Assembly: GCA_040506775.1 (NCBI GenBank)
Contig: JBEVWC010000017.1
Location: forward strand, 6,820-70,819
DNA from: Thiodiazotropha sp040506775
GTDB lineage: Bacteria > Pseudomonadota > Gammaproteobacteria > Chromatiales > Chromatiaceae
Direction: 5' to 3'
DNA: 64,000 nt
Shown here: positions 10,507-18,408 of the stretch, piece by piece
Layout of the letters: each line of letters begins with the position of its first letter
Numbering within the stretch: position 1 is the first letter of the stretch
The notes under the pieces: generated by a model
The model's database searches: none
The model's input: the letters and a program-made list of their open reading frames with translations, nothing else
What the model was told of the DNA's origin: nothing
Made by a program: the position numbers and the translations under genes

Positions 10507-11274
10507 ATGAAATTTGGAATTCCACGCTTAGCCGCCTCGGGCCTTACGGCTCTGCTCTTTCTGGGACCTGCCCAGGCCATACCGCTCTACTACACTTTTG
10601 AAGGTGCAGTCTCCTCTTACCCGTTTAATGATCAGACCGGGTTCCTGAGTGATATTGGTATCGCGGTCGGTGACACGGTTTCATACACCTATATGATCGA
10701 CAAGGATCGGCCGGATACCACGACAACTCAACTTGATAGCAGAACAGTTAACGCGGATGGGGTACCGTTGCACTCCAATGTCTACGAAAACTACTATGCG
10801 GAACTTGTTGAATCTTCGGTATTCAGTCTAGTTCAGGATCTCTACCCCGAGCGTGGGAACGGTGAGACATGGAGCGGCGCCGGCTCTTCATTCTCAACCT
10901 ATCACGAGGGCGTTTTATCGACTGAATTTAATGACAGTGAGGTTTTCTTCCAGGCGAGTTCTGACTCAATCGGTCATACTCACCAATATTTCTACAGCCC
11001 TATGGCACTATGGGAACAAACCCTAAGCGCCGTTTCGATGGACAATTCCACGGTCTTGTATGGGCATCAACCGGGAGAACAGGCCACGTTCAGGGCCAGC
11101 TTGTCTCTGATAAGCATTTCATCGGCTGACCCTTTCACGCTCATATCGAACATGACCGGTGACGATGAGGACGGCCAGAAATATCATTCGGTACCTGAAC
11201 CTGCGACTTTCATATTGATGGGTATGGGACTGCTTGGAATGGGGACGAGACTCAAGAGGCGCCCGCTTAAGTAA
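10507..11274 (+). CDS. PEP-CTERM sorting domain protein
   Basis: Protein of 255 residues with a signal peptide ending near AQA (residue 24) and a C-terminal VPEPATF motif (from about residue 229), then a short hydrophobic helix and an RLKRR basic tail. That is the PEP-CTERM signal, recognised by exosortase in bacteria that make exopolysaccharide. The middle is rich in Ser, Thr, Asp and Tyr and otherwise unrecognised, consistent with a surface or matrix protein. I chose the ATG at 10507 (AGGGAGA site) rather than an earlier in-frame one at 10468. No exosortase gene is in the window. Confidence 0.88.
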   Translation: MKFGIPRLAASGLTALLFLGPAQAIPLYYTFEGAVSSYPFNDQTGFLSDIGIAVGDTVSYTYMIDKDRPDTTTTQLDSRTVNADGVPLHSNVYENYYAELVESSVFSLVQDLYPERGNGETWSGAGSSFSTYHEGVLSTEFNDSEVFFQASSDSIGHTHQYFYSPMALWEQTLSAVSMDNSTVLYGHQPGEQATFRASLSLISISSADPFTLISNMTGDDEDGQKYHSVPEPATFILMGMGLLGMGTRLKRRPLK

Positions 11275-11292
11275 ATCTTGACAACGGACTGA

Positions 11293-11323
11293 CCGGGATC
11301 AGAGCCTGAGCTCCAGATCCCGG
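11293..11323. terminator. Inverted repeat between convergent genes
   Basis: CCGGGATC (11293-11300) and GATCCCGG (11316-11323) can form an 8-bp stem with a 15-base loop in the 63 bases between two convergent genes. The place suits a bidirectional terminator, but there is no T-run on either side. Confidence 0.4.
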
Positions 11324-11337
11324 ATCTCAGCCGATAG

Positions 11338-11778
11338 TTACATCGCTTTGACCATAGCGGTCAGCTTTTCCCACTGATCCTTATCCAGGATCTCCAGCAT
11401 ACGATCACGACAGCGGGTCTTTCCGGCGATGATGTCCAGACGGGTCTGCTCGACCTTTTTGGCCATCGCCATGATTTCATCAGCACTGGTGCCTGCCATG
11501 GAGGCATCGGCCATCTGCTTTTCGCCTGAGATGACAGACATGACCATCTCCTGCATCGGGCCCGTGTTCGCCTTGTTCCAGGCCATGACCTCTTCCATCT
11601 GCGCATCGGTAATGTTCAGCGCTTGCGCATTTTTTCTTATAACCGCCACATAATTCGGGACAGGATTGGCATGCGCCATATACTTCATGAACTGGCCTTT
11701 GCCTTGCGGATTTTCAGCATGCACAGCAAATACGGAAAGCAACAGGCAGGCAAACAACATCATCGAAATTTTTTTCAT
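11338..11778 (-). CDS. Small periplasmic Spy/CpxP-like helical protein
   Basis: Protein of 146 residues with a clear signal peptide (cleavage near VHA, residue 21) and a mature part that is all helix and rich in Met, Ala and Lys. A segment LNITDAQMEEV resembles the LTxxQ-type repeats of Spy/CpxP periplasmic chaperones, and RDRMLEILDKDQWEKL near the end resembles the second copy. Assignment to that family is tentative. The abundant Met residues (about 16) could alternatively mean metal contact. The start follows an AAGGAA site. It is downstream of two other minus-strand genes but 166 bases away. Confidence 0.55.
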   Translation of the reverse strand: MKKISMMLFACLLLSVFAVHAENPQGKGQFMKYMAHANPVPNYVAVIRKNAQALNITDAQMEEVMAWNKANTGPMQEMVMSVISGEKQMADASMAGTSADEIMAMAKKVEQTRLDIIAGKTRCRDRMLEILDKDQWEKLTAMVKAM

Positions 11779-11944
11779 CTTTTTTCCTTTTGGTACATAA
11801 ACGGTAGCTAACAGGCATCAATGTCTGGAAACAACAGGGCCAAACATCCATTGAAATAACTGCAATTCCAATGGTTTCAGCGCACGTCCATGATAGCGTA
11901 ACCAGGGAACTTTACGAACTCGCGGATTAAATGAGGCAGACGCT

Positions 11945-12346
11945 TCAATCACTCGGCATATTTTTGCTGTAGCGGGTCGTTTTGTAGGTCTCTGTCCACT
12001 GGTCCGAGGCATCCAGAAAGACGTCGTAATCGGTCCACTTGTAGTCGTGGGTCAGCGAATCGAGTTGACGACGTTCTTCATAAGTCTTGGTATATACCCG
12101 CACCGTTTCTCCGGGTTTTGCCCCCAGCAACGTGCGAACCGCACCTTTGAACACCGCGGATTCACGCTCATCGTGATCGAGGAAAGAGATCATTGAGTAG
12201 TCTTCCTCCTCCAGGATATGGCGTGCCTGGTCGGAGAAATGGCTGAGGTCCAGATGCGGCCTGACCGCTTCAGCAGACTCGCTGTTGCGATCCCTGTCAT
12301 GACCTGTTCGCTTTCGGCCACCGAAAAAGACTTTGAAGATATTCAT
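11945..12346 (-). CDS. Hypothetical cytoplasmic protein of 133 residues
   Basis: I do not recognise a family. The protein is soluble and charged, with no signal peptide; it begins with a basic GGRKR stretch. The central part (HFSDQARHILEEEDYSMISFLDHDERES) and the Tyr/Thr-rich end look like a small alpha/beta fold. A GGAG ribosome site lies 6 bases before the ATG. It starts 21 bases after the end of the lipoprotein gene, so the two are probably co-transcribed. Confidence 0.6.
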   Translation of the reverse strand: MNIFKVFFGGRKRTGHDRDRNSESAEAVRPHLDLSHFSDQARHILEEEDYSMISFLDHDERESAVFKGAVRTLLGAKPGETVRVYTKTYEERRQLDSLTHDYKWTDYDVFLDASDQWTETYKTTRYSKNMPSD

Positions 12347-12367
12347 GACATCTCCATGATTCCGCGA

Positions 12368-12880
12368 CTACTGGCCATCGATACAGCGCAGCAGACGTTC
12401 AGGATCGGGGGGCTGCAGCACCGGTTGCTGCGTCTCTCCAGGGGTTGCGAAGGTGTATCGCTGCTGCGGTTCCAGAGCGGGTGTACCATCGCGCTCGAAC
12501 CCTAGTTCCCAGCTTTCGGCACGGCAATCGGCAGCGTCCGGTTTACACAGTGCCAGGATCTGCGGTGCGGCGACCCGCTGATTGCTCATCACCTCTACAA
12601 ACACCCCGGTCTCACCGTAATCCGGATGCGACAGGAGATAGGCGTGCTGTTTGACGAAGATCCCAGTGAACGGAACCAGGATGAAGTCATAGTCGCTGAC
12701 CGACTCCATGGTGACACAGCCATCGTCATCGGTTCGACGATCTGCGAACAGGGCTCCGGAAACGGGCTGCCGTGTCTTGCTGTCAAGCACCTGCAGGGTC
12801 AGTTCGGGCTGGGACCAGCGCATGGCGACACAGCCCTGCAGTCCCAACATCACAATCAGCGCAACACCCAGTGACCTCAC
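12368..12880 (-). CDS. Hypothetical lipoprotein with carboxypeptidase-regulatory-like fold
   Basis: Protein of 170 residues starting at a GTG, with a lipobox LQGC (Cys17) after a hydrophobic segment. The mature part begins with LTLQVLDSKTRQPVSGALF, a beta-sandwich pattern seen in Ig-like or carboxypeptidase regulatory-like domains, followed by DDGCVTMES. Several cysteines occur in the second half (ALCKPDAADCRAE). The family is unknown to me. It is probably an inner- or outer-membrane anchored periplasmic protein, and heads a two-gene unit with the 133-residue protein downstream. Confidence 0.6.
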   Translation of the reverse strand: MRSLGVALIVMLGLQGCVAMRWSQPELTLQVLDSKTRQPVSGALFADRRTDDDGCVTMESVSDYDFILVPFTGIFVKQHAYLLSHPDYGETGVFVEVMSNQRVAAPQILALCKPDAADCRAESWELGFERDGTPALEPQQRYTFATPGETQQPVLQPPDPERLLRCIDGQ

Positions 12881-12980
12881 TGCAACCCCCGGTCATTTGA
12901 ATCACATCCGCACCCCGAATGGCGCAGTATATTCGCTTGATGTTGCCTATCTGAACAGCCGGGCACAATAGCCTGATTGG

Positions 12981-13076
12981 GGGTGGTTATTCAGCAAAAC
13001 GGGCGTCTTCGCACTGCATGCCGGCCGATAAAAGGTTGGCCTTTGTTTCCGGCATGCTGCCTGGGGAGAACCACCC
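12981..13076. ncRNA. Strongly structured intergenic element with three nested stems
   Basis: Three perfectly paired stems are nested in 96 bases. The outer stem is GGGTGGTT (12981-12988) with AACCACCC (13069-13076). The middle is GCATGCCGG (13016-13024) with CCGGCATGC (13049-13057). The apical hairpin is AAAGG (13031-13035) with CCTTT (13040-13044), loop TTGG. Flanking genes are on the minus strand. I do not recognise a known riboswitch or RNA family. It could be a leader element of the lipoprotein gene, a small RNA, or a DNA-level repeat. The rest of 12881-13211 holds no gene. Confidence 0.45.
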
Positions 13077-13211
13077 TAGCGGATCATCCGGGGACGATTT
13101 CGGAGTGACCCTGTGCTCGGCGCCTGCGAGGTGTACGGGAGGGTTGACAGGCTGTTAAACCCCCGCCTCGCGCAAGTCCACGAATCCTGCCGGACTCACG
13201 CGAGCGGATTG

Positions 13212-14108
13212 TCAGCCCATGGTCTTTTTCAACTTCTTGGTTGCGATATTGATGCTGCGGCGCATTAATTCGAATGAGCGGGTCAATGCTCCGATTTCAT
13301 CATTCCGATCGGACATCAGGGGCAGATTACTGCGCCCCAGGCTGATGGCCTGGGCCGCCTCGGTGATCTCCCGGATGGGTCCGATAATGTTTCGCTCCAC
13401 GATTCGGTTGAGCATCAACAACACACCCGCAAACAGCAATGTAATCACCCCGATGACGAACCCGGAACGTTTCAATACCGCCATGTTGAGATCAGCCACC
13501 GGAACACCCACCAGGCTTGCCCCGATCACCGTGTCCGGGGTCCAGTTGTAGCCCGATACTGTTCCATACTGCTCCGTGATCTCCTTGGGCGCTGCCCCCG
13601 GGTCACCATGACAGATCAGACAGCCATCGGTTACCCGGGTGGCTGCGGCTGAGATCAGGTACTGGTGACCGCCAATCTCCCCGGTCAGTTCGATCACCTG
13701 ATCAGCATTGCCCCGTCTCAGGGTCTGCAACACTTTCATTTCCAGGCCTTTCGGCAGATTATCCTGATTCAGGGGATTGTCGCTGATCATGCGAATCAGG
13801 TATTGGGGCTGCAGGTCATGCAGTTGTGTGGCGAGTTCCTTGGCCATTACCGTGGATGAGACCACCGGTGCGAAGAATTCGCCCCTGGGCAGAAAATGCG
13901 GCCGGGTCCGTTTGCGCACGATGGCCCGTGCCGAACGCACCACATCCACCATCAGCTTCAATTCCTTGTCTGCCTGGGCGTACAACTCAACCTTTGTCGA
14001 GTAGTAGATGATCGGCACCACCAGCACCACGCTCACCAGATAGATGATCAGCATGGCACGCTGAAAGATTGTGGATACGGACTTCTCCTGAACGGTTTCC
14101 TGGGTCAC
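13212..14108 (-). CDS. Membrane haem sensor with Tll0287-like (DUF3365) domain and HAMP
   Basis: Protein of about 298 residues. A first membrane helix (about residues 15-38) is followed by a periplasmic Tll0287-like domain holding one c-type haem motif, CLICH, within DGCLICHGDP. A second helix comes next, then a HAMP-type linker (VERNIIGPIREITEAAQAI) and a short helical tail ending at the stop. No kinase, GGDEF or methyl-accepting domain follows, so the output is missing or comes from a partner. I chose a GTG start at 14108 with a GGAGAG site; a TTG at 14120 is possible. It lies 43 bases after the rhodanese gene in one likely operon. Confidence 0.82.
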   Translation of the reverse strand: MTQETVQEKSVSTIFQRAMLIIYLVSVVLVVPIIYYSTKVELYAQADKELKLMVDVVRSARAIVRKRTRPHFLPRGEFFAPVVSSTVMAKELATQLHDLQPQYLIRMISDNPLNQDNLPKGLEMKVLQTLRRGNADQVIELTGEIGGHQYLISAAATRVTDGCLICHGDPGAAPKEITEQYGTVSGYNWTPDTVIGASLVGVPVADLNMAVLKRSGFVIGVITLLFAGVLLMLNRIVERNIIGPIREITEAAQAISLGRSNLPLMSDRNDEIGALTRSFELMRRSINIATKKLKKTMG

Positions 14109-14151
14109 GAAACTCTCCAACTTCCTGGTTTCTTTATTGATTCACATCCCG

Positions 14152-15174
14152 CTAGCAGCCGGGAGACTTCACGCCGGCCGAACAGGTCTGGGGCATGGGC
14201 GCCATGGAAACGGACACCACCGGTCGTTTCTCCAGGGTCCACTGATGCATGGAGCCGTCAAACAGACTCGCATGTGAATTGCCCATGAGTTCATGCTCGA
14301 TGAACCAGGGCCCCGCAGCCATGTGTCCGCTGTTGCAATAGACAATCGCCGGTTGCTTCGTATCGACTCCGCTGATGGCCAGAATGGTGCGATAGGCATC
14401 CGGGGAGTAGAACTTCACGGCAGATCCATCCTGGCGATAGAGCACATCCGGGGGTACGGATTTCGAATCCTGGATATGCCCGTAGGCGTACACATAGTCC
14501 TTCTTGGAAAAGCCGTAGTGCTGAGCCGTACTGCGGGCATCGATGAGTTGTACCGATGCATCCCGTTGTGCGATCTGCTCTGGGGTCGCCGCCAGTTCCG
14601 GATGTACGCTGCGGACTTTCCAATTCCCTGTCCGGGCCGTCCCGGTCGCCACCGAAACCTCATGACCATCGGCAATCCAGGCGGCGAGGCCCCCATCCAG
14701 CACGGACACCTGATCCTCACCGAAGTACTTCAACTGCCAATACAGCCGGAGTCCTTCATCCACCGCCTTGGCAGTGGCACCACTGGATACGATCACCATC
14801 GGCTTACCGGAATCAACGCCTGCCTGCTGCATCAGGGTCTCGAAACGGGACCGCTCCGGTACCAGGTATTTCACGGTTTGACCGTCGATGAGTTTGTCGC
14901 TCCGCACCGACAGATAGGCCACGGGAAGACTGTTTGCAATGTGCCCGCCGATCCGGGTCACGAGCCTGCCCCCGGTTTCCGCATCAGTATCGACTTCCGG
15001 CTGCGTGGTGAAGGACTCCGTATCAGAGCGGATGTCGATGATCTGGACTTCGGCCTGATTGAGGGCCAGCCACTGGGTATCCACCACTGGGCCCGGCAGT
15101 TCGACGGCCCACACCTCCGTCCAACTCAATGCGCAGAGAGTTAAAATTCCAAAGTATGATTTGCAATCCTGCAT
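14152..15174 (-). CDS. Exported two-domain rhodanese (sulfurtransferase)
   Basis: Protein of 340 residues with a signal peptide (cleavage near residue 23) and two rhodanese domains. The second has the active cysteine C280 in the loop YCNSGHMA. The first has Ser130 at the corresponding place (IVSSGATA), so it is catalytically dead, as is usual for the first half of TST-type enzymes. Rhodaneses move sulfane sulfur to thiophilic acceptors; export suggests a job in periplasmic sulfur metabolism. I chose the ATG at 15174 (AAGGAG site) over an upstream in-frame start. It is followed by the haem sensor gene. Confidence 0.88.
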   Translation of the reverse strand: MQDCKSYFGILTLCALSWTEVWAVELPGPVVDTQWLALNQAEVQIIDIRSDTESFTTQPEVDTDAETGGRLVTRIGGHIANSLPVAYLSVRSDKLIDGQTVKYLVPERSRFETLMQQAGVDSGKPMVIVSSGATAKAVDEGLRLYWQLKYFGEDQVSVLDGGLAAWIADGHEVSVATGTARTGNWKVRSVHPELAATPEQIAQRDASVQLIDARSTAQHYGFSKKDYVYAYGHIQDSKSVPPDVLYRQDGSAVKFYSPDAYRTILAISGVDTKQPAIVYCNSGHMAAGPWFIEHELMGNSHASLFDGSMHQWTLEKRPVVSVSMAPMPQTCSAGVKSPGC

Positions 15175-15750
15175 CTGATGCTCCTTGTTTTGGTGTTCAA
15201 TTATCCGTGGTTGAAAAGTATTTCCTTGCACCGACGAATGCATCCATCGGAATGGGGATCTGAGAACGTGACACTACCTGGGACGCGGGGAGGGATGACG
15301 ATCGGACTGCCGGGGTCATCGATAACGGGCCAGCGCAATGAGCTGGGCCACAGCATGGCGCCGGACAGACAACCATCAATGATGAGAGGGAAAAGGTTTG
15401 TTGATCCGGTGGATTCAGCATTCGGAAAACAGTTCCGGTATTCCATTACAAGATCGGGTGGCGGACAATGCTAACAGGAACTAAAATCTTATGTCCAGTG
15501 TGGTTATTATTCCGTGAACATGGGGCGGTGTTTCCTGAACACGAATTTTTTGTTCACCGCCTTTTCATGACATGATGTTCAGACCACAAGGACCTTGATA
15601 ACTACAAAAATCGATACATGGCAGTACCTACATCACTATTCAATCCGGCTTTTCTCAGCCTCTTCCGCGATCAGACCGACCAACCGACAGCGTCTTCCAC
15701 ACCCTGCCTGCGTGTGGGGATTCCTCCATCAATAACCATGATCAACTCCA
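15175..15750. other. Intergenic region with mutually exclusive hairpins near 15514-15565
   Basis: No gene in 576 bases. GTGAACA (15514-15520) can pair with TGTTCAC (15551-15557), or GGCGGTG (15524-15530) with CACCGCC (15555-15561). The right arms overlap, so only one can form, and the second stem runs straight into TTTT. This looks like a terminator or attenuator on the plus strand ahead of the DUF4388-like gene. The remainder is featureless to me. Confidence 0.4.
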
Positions 15751-16326
15751 ATGAATCCTTCCTTTCTTGAATTACCGGACATCATCAACGAACTGCGCCG
15801 ACTGGGACGGTCAAAGGCGACAGGCTCCTTTTATATCGTCAGTGACGAACAACACTCCGCCACCGTGGATCTGGAAGCGGGGCGCATCATTCTACTGCGC
15901 TGCCGGTTGCGCTTCGGCGAACAGGCAATACCCCTGATCGCCAGGATCAAACGAGGTTCGTTTCGTTTCGAAGCGACCCGTAACTTCATTCGCAAAGAGG
16001 ATTACGGCGACAACGAGACGGTGTTTCAGCGCATCATGCAGGTCCACAAAGACCCCCCCTCCGCGCATCAGCCTCCCACGAGGCCGAATCGAAACACACA
16101 AGGCCCGAGGCCGACCGCAACCCTGCGCATATCCGCGAATCAAAGGATGCTCATCGAGCAACTGTTGATTGCCGAGCTGGGCCCGATGGGCAGTGTCGTC
16201 ATGGAGTCCGTGCTCGCATGTCGTAGCCAGAATGCGGTATTCGATGTGATCCGCGACGAAGCGGATGACGACGACCTCGCCGAGTCACTGGCGTCCAAGA
16301 TCAGAGCGATCCTGGAGACATCCTGA
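15751..16326 (+). CDS. DUF4388/PATAN-like domain protein
   Basis: Protein of 191 residues, soluble. The N-terminal 90 residues (ELPDIINELRRLGRSKATGSF, then VDLEAGRIILLRCRLRFGEQAI) match the DUF4388/PATAN type of domain, where a gene-silencing or signalling module uses a GxIxxAxxxxxxGxxAL-like motif. Here Gly, Ile and the final Gly-x-x-Ala are kept. A Pro/Arg/Thr-rich linker (about 105-125) leads to a helical C-terminal domain of unknown role. Such proteins often sit with two-component or type IV pilus signalling. A regulatory role is inference. Confidence 0.6.
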   Translation: MNPSFLELPDIINELRRLGRSKATGSFYIVSDEQHSATVDLEAGRIILLRCRLRFGEQAIPLIARIKRGSFRFEATRNFIRKEDYGDNETVFQRIMQVHKDPPSAHQPPTRPNRNTQGPRPTATLRISANQRMLIEQLLIAELGPMGSVVMESVLACRSQNAVFDVIRDEADDDDLAESLASKIRAILETS

Positions 16327-16617
16327 TCACAGACCGGCATGCCGGAACGGACTGGCGAGCCAATCGCCAGGTCGCCTGTTTCACCACGCCCCGGGGATGG
16401 GGGCCCGCAGGATGGCGGACCACAGCTTGCCACTTCGTTCGCTCAACCGCTTTCAGCTGTGTGCACTGAGGGCCTCCTGTCACCGGGTCACTGATCGGAC
16501 TGTAAATGGCCAGGTGTTCAGTAACCCCTGTGACCGCAATCGGAGATTAACACTTGAACAGCGCTAGGGTGATAAGTAATAGTCTGTCAACATCAACAAC
16601 ATCGTCGACTATCAGAA

Positions 16618-17676
16618 ATGCCTTCACACCCCTGTTTTCAGCTGGATTCACCCGAGGAGGCCAGGGAGTGGCACGAAAAAGCGATTCACATACTCAATCA
16701 ATATCAGATAGCACCCGCTCCGGTCTGCCATTTGATCGCCTATCAGTATGTCAGCGGCCGCGATCAGACGCTGACGAAACGAATCGACCAGAATATTGCC
16801 AGCCGGGCCTCGATCGATGGTCATCTGTTCCGCCACCTTTTCGAGGAATTGTATCTCGACGAGGACGCCCCCCAGCAGATGGACGAACACCTTACGGACC
16901 TGCACCACCTGCTCTACCAGGTTCTGCAGGGGGTTTCCGCCGCCTGCAGCCACACCGAACTGTTCGATGAAACCCTGCGCCAGCAGAGCGAGGCTTTGAA
17001 TTCCAACCCCAGTGTGGAGGACCTGCGCTCCATCGCCAGTAAACTGCTTGAGGCCACGACCCGTTCCATCCAGAACAACCGCCTGATGCAGGAGCAGTTG
17101 CAGAGCGTCGAGCAACAGACTCAGCACCTGCAGAACGAGGTTCGGAAACTGCGTGACGAAGCCTCCACCGATCCGCTCACCGGCCTGTACAACAGAAAGG
17201 CCCTGAACCAGCGCATGCAGACCCTGCTGGAGTCGGCCATGGCGTCTGGGGGCGATGGCTTCAGTGTACTCATGCTCGACATCGATCACTTCAAGCGATT
17301 CAACGACTCTTTCGGCCACATCATCGGGGATGAAGTGATCCGGCGGGTGGGCAAGACCATGAGAGACTTGTTGCGGGAAGAGGATTTCCCTGCTCGCTAC
17401 GGCGGAGAGGAGTTTACCGTGGTGCTGCCCTCAACCCGGATGGACGTAGCGGTTGAGATTGCCCGGCAAATTCACCAGGCCGTCGCGAAACTGTCCCTGG
17501 TCCGCCGCAGCACCAAGGAACGACTTCCCGGCATCACCATCTCTGTAGGCGCTGCCCAGATGCGCCCGGGAGACACCTGCGAGACCCTGTTGGAACGGGC
17601 AGACCAGGCGCTCTATCTGGCCAAGGAAGGGGGTAGAAACCGGGTCGTCAGCGAGGCACAGATCAATTACATGTAA
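16618..17676 (+). CDS. Soluble diguanylate cyclase (GGDEF)
   Basis: Protein of 352 residues. An all-helical N-terminal region (1-150) has no membrane helix, then a coiled coil (about 150-182) leads to a GGDEF domain beginning DPLTGLYNRKAL. The active site is GGEEF at 262-266, and an inhibitory RxxD site (R253, D256) sits five residues before it, so the enzyme should make cyclic di-GMP and be product-inhibited. The helical N-terminal domain resembles one found in several Pseudomonas-type cyclases, but I cannot name it. The start has no strong ribosome site. Confidence 0.9.
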   Translation: MPSHPCFQLDSPEEAREWHEKAIHILNQYQIAPAPVCHLIAYQYVSGRDQTLTKRIDQNIASRASIDGHLFRHLFEELYLDEDAPQQMDEHLTDLHHLLYQVLQGVSAACSHTELFDETLRQQSEALNSNPSVEDLRSIASKLLEATTRSIQNNRLMQEQLQSVEQQTQHLQNEVRKLRDEASTDPLTGLYNRKALNQRMQTLLESAMASGGDGFSVLMLDIDHFKRFNDSFGHIIGDEVIRRVGKTMRDLLREEDFPARYGGEEFTVVLPSTRMDVAVEIARQIHQAVAKLSLVRRSTKERLPGITISVGAAQMRPGDTCETLLERADQALYLAKEGGRNRVVSEAQINYM

Positions 17677-17850
17677 TGATCCGCTGCACACAGGCATCAA
17701 CCTCTGGAATGCCATTCGGATCCAACCACATCAACGCCATATTGATATAAAAATCAGCGGGTTGAAGTTACCGCTCCAGACATCGGCATGAACGGGTCAT
17801 TGGCCTTAATCGATAAAGTCCTGAATTTCAGCAAATTCGTCCAAACGGCG

Positions 17851-17877
17851 TTAAGATTCCAGGCATCAGGCCGATTC
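17851..17877 (+). promoter_or_regulatory. Sigma-28 (FliA)-type promoter upstream of the YjfB-like gene
   Basis: TTAAGATT (17851-17858), an 11-base spacer, then GCCGATTC (17870-17877). The FliA consensus is TAAAGTTT-N11-GCCGATAA; six of eight positions match in each half and the spacing is exact. It ends 35 bases before the ATG of the motility protein. Confidence 0.55.
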
Positions 17878-17912
17878 ACTTAGCGGCTACCATTTTACAT
17901 TGGAGAGAGATT

Positions 17913-18122
17913 ATGGACGTTTCAGGGGTTGGCGCCTCTTCCATTACCGCACTGACCAATACCGCCACTCAGCCTGCCACCGAGACCGGTGTCGCCATGC
18001 AGAAGAAGATGATGGAGATGCAGAAAGAGATGGCCGCTCAGCTGATCTCATCGATCGAGCAGAGTGCTCCCAAACCCAAGGCTTCCGGGCCTGTAGGCGG
18101 TAATATCGACGTAATGGCCTGA
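17913..18122 (+). CDS. YjfB-family putative motility protein
   Basis: Protein of 69 residues starting MDVSGVGASSITAL and ending GGNIDVMA, with a central Met/Gln/Lys amphipathic helix (AMQKKMMEMQKEMAAQLI). The MDVS start, central helix and terminal GxxIDVxA are the full signature of the short YjfB motility family, known mostly from sequence and flagellar regulons. A GGAGAG site precedes it, and the sigma-28-type promoter upstream supports co-regulation with late flagellar genes. The biochemical role is unknown. Confidence 0.8.
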   Translation: MDVSGVGASSITALTNTATQPATETGVAMQKKMMEMQKEMAAQLISSIEQSAPKPKASGPVGGNIDVMA

Positions 18123-18150
18123 TTACAGGACATTCCCACAAACCACGCTC

Positions 18151-18180
18151 ACCCGGCATGGCCTGACCTGGCATGCCGGT
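18151..18180 (+). terminator. Hairpin after the YjfB-like gene
   Basis: CCGGCATG (18153-18160) and CATGCCGG (18172-18179) form an 8-bp GC-rich stem with an 11-base loop, 30 bases after the stop codon. There is no T-run. The same GCATGCCGG core recurs at 13016, 13049 and 16335, so it may be a repeat rather than a terminator. Confidence 0.35.
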
Positions 18181-18408
18181 TGCGGTGTCCAGAGCTTAAT
18201 CCAACCTGTTTTCGCTGATCCTTCCGGGATGCGGCGCTTCTGTGCCTGTAACATCGTGGGTGCCGCTGAGTCCGAACCCAAAGGATTAAAACTCCGGGCA
18301 GAACGGCCGATACAGAGTAAGTAGATGCGAGTGCAGGGAATACCGCAACAACACCCAGGGACTTAGGTTGTCACGAGTTACTCCTATCCGAAGTCACTGA
18401 GGACTGAA

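Noticed and set aside
12981..13076. Known riboswitch (cyclic di-GMP, cobalamin or similar)
   Set aside because: None of the conserved internal motifs of these families is present; only the stems are seen.
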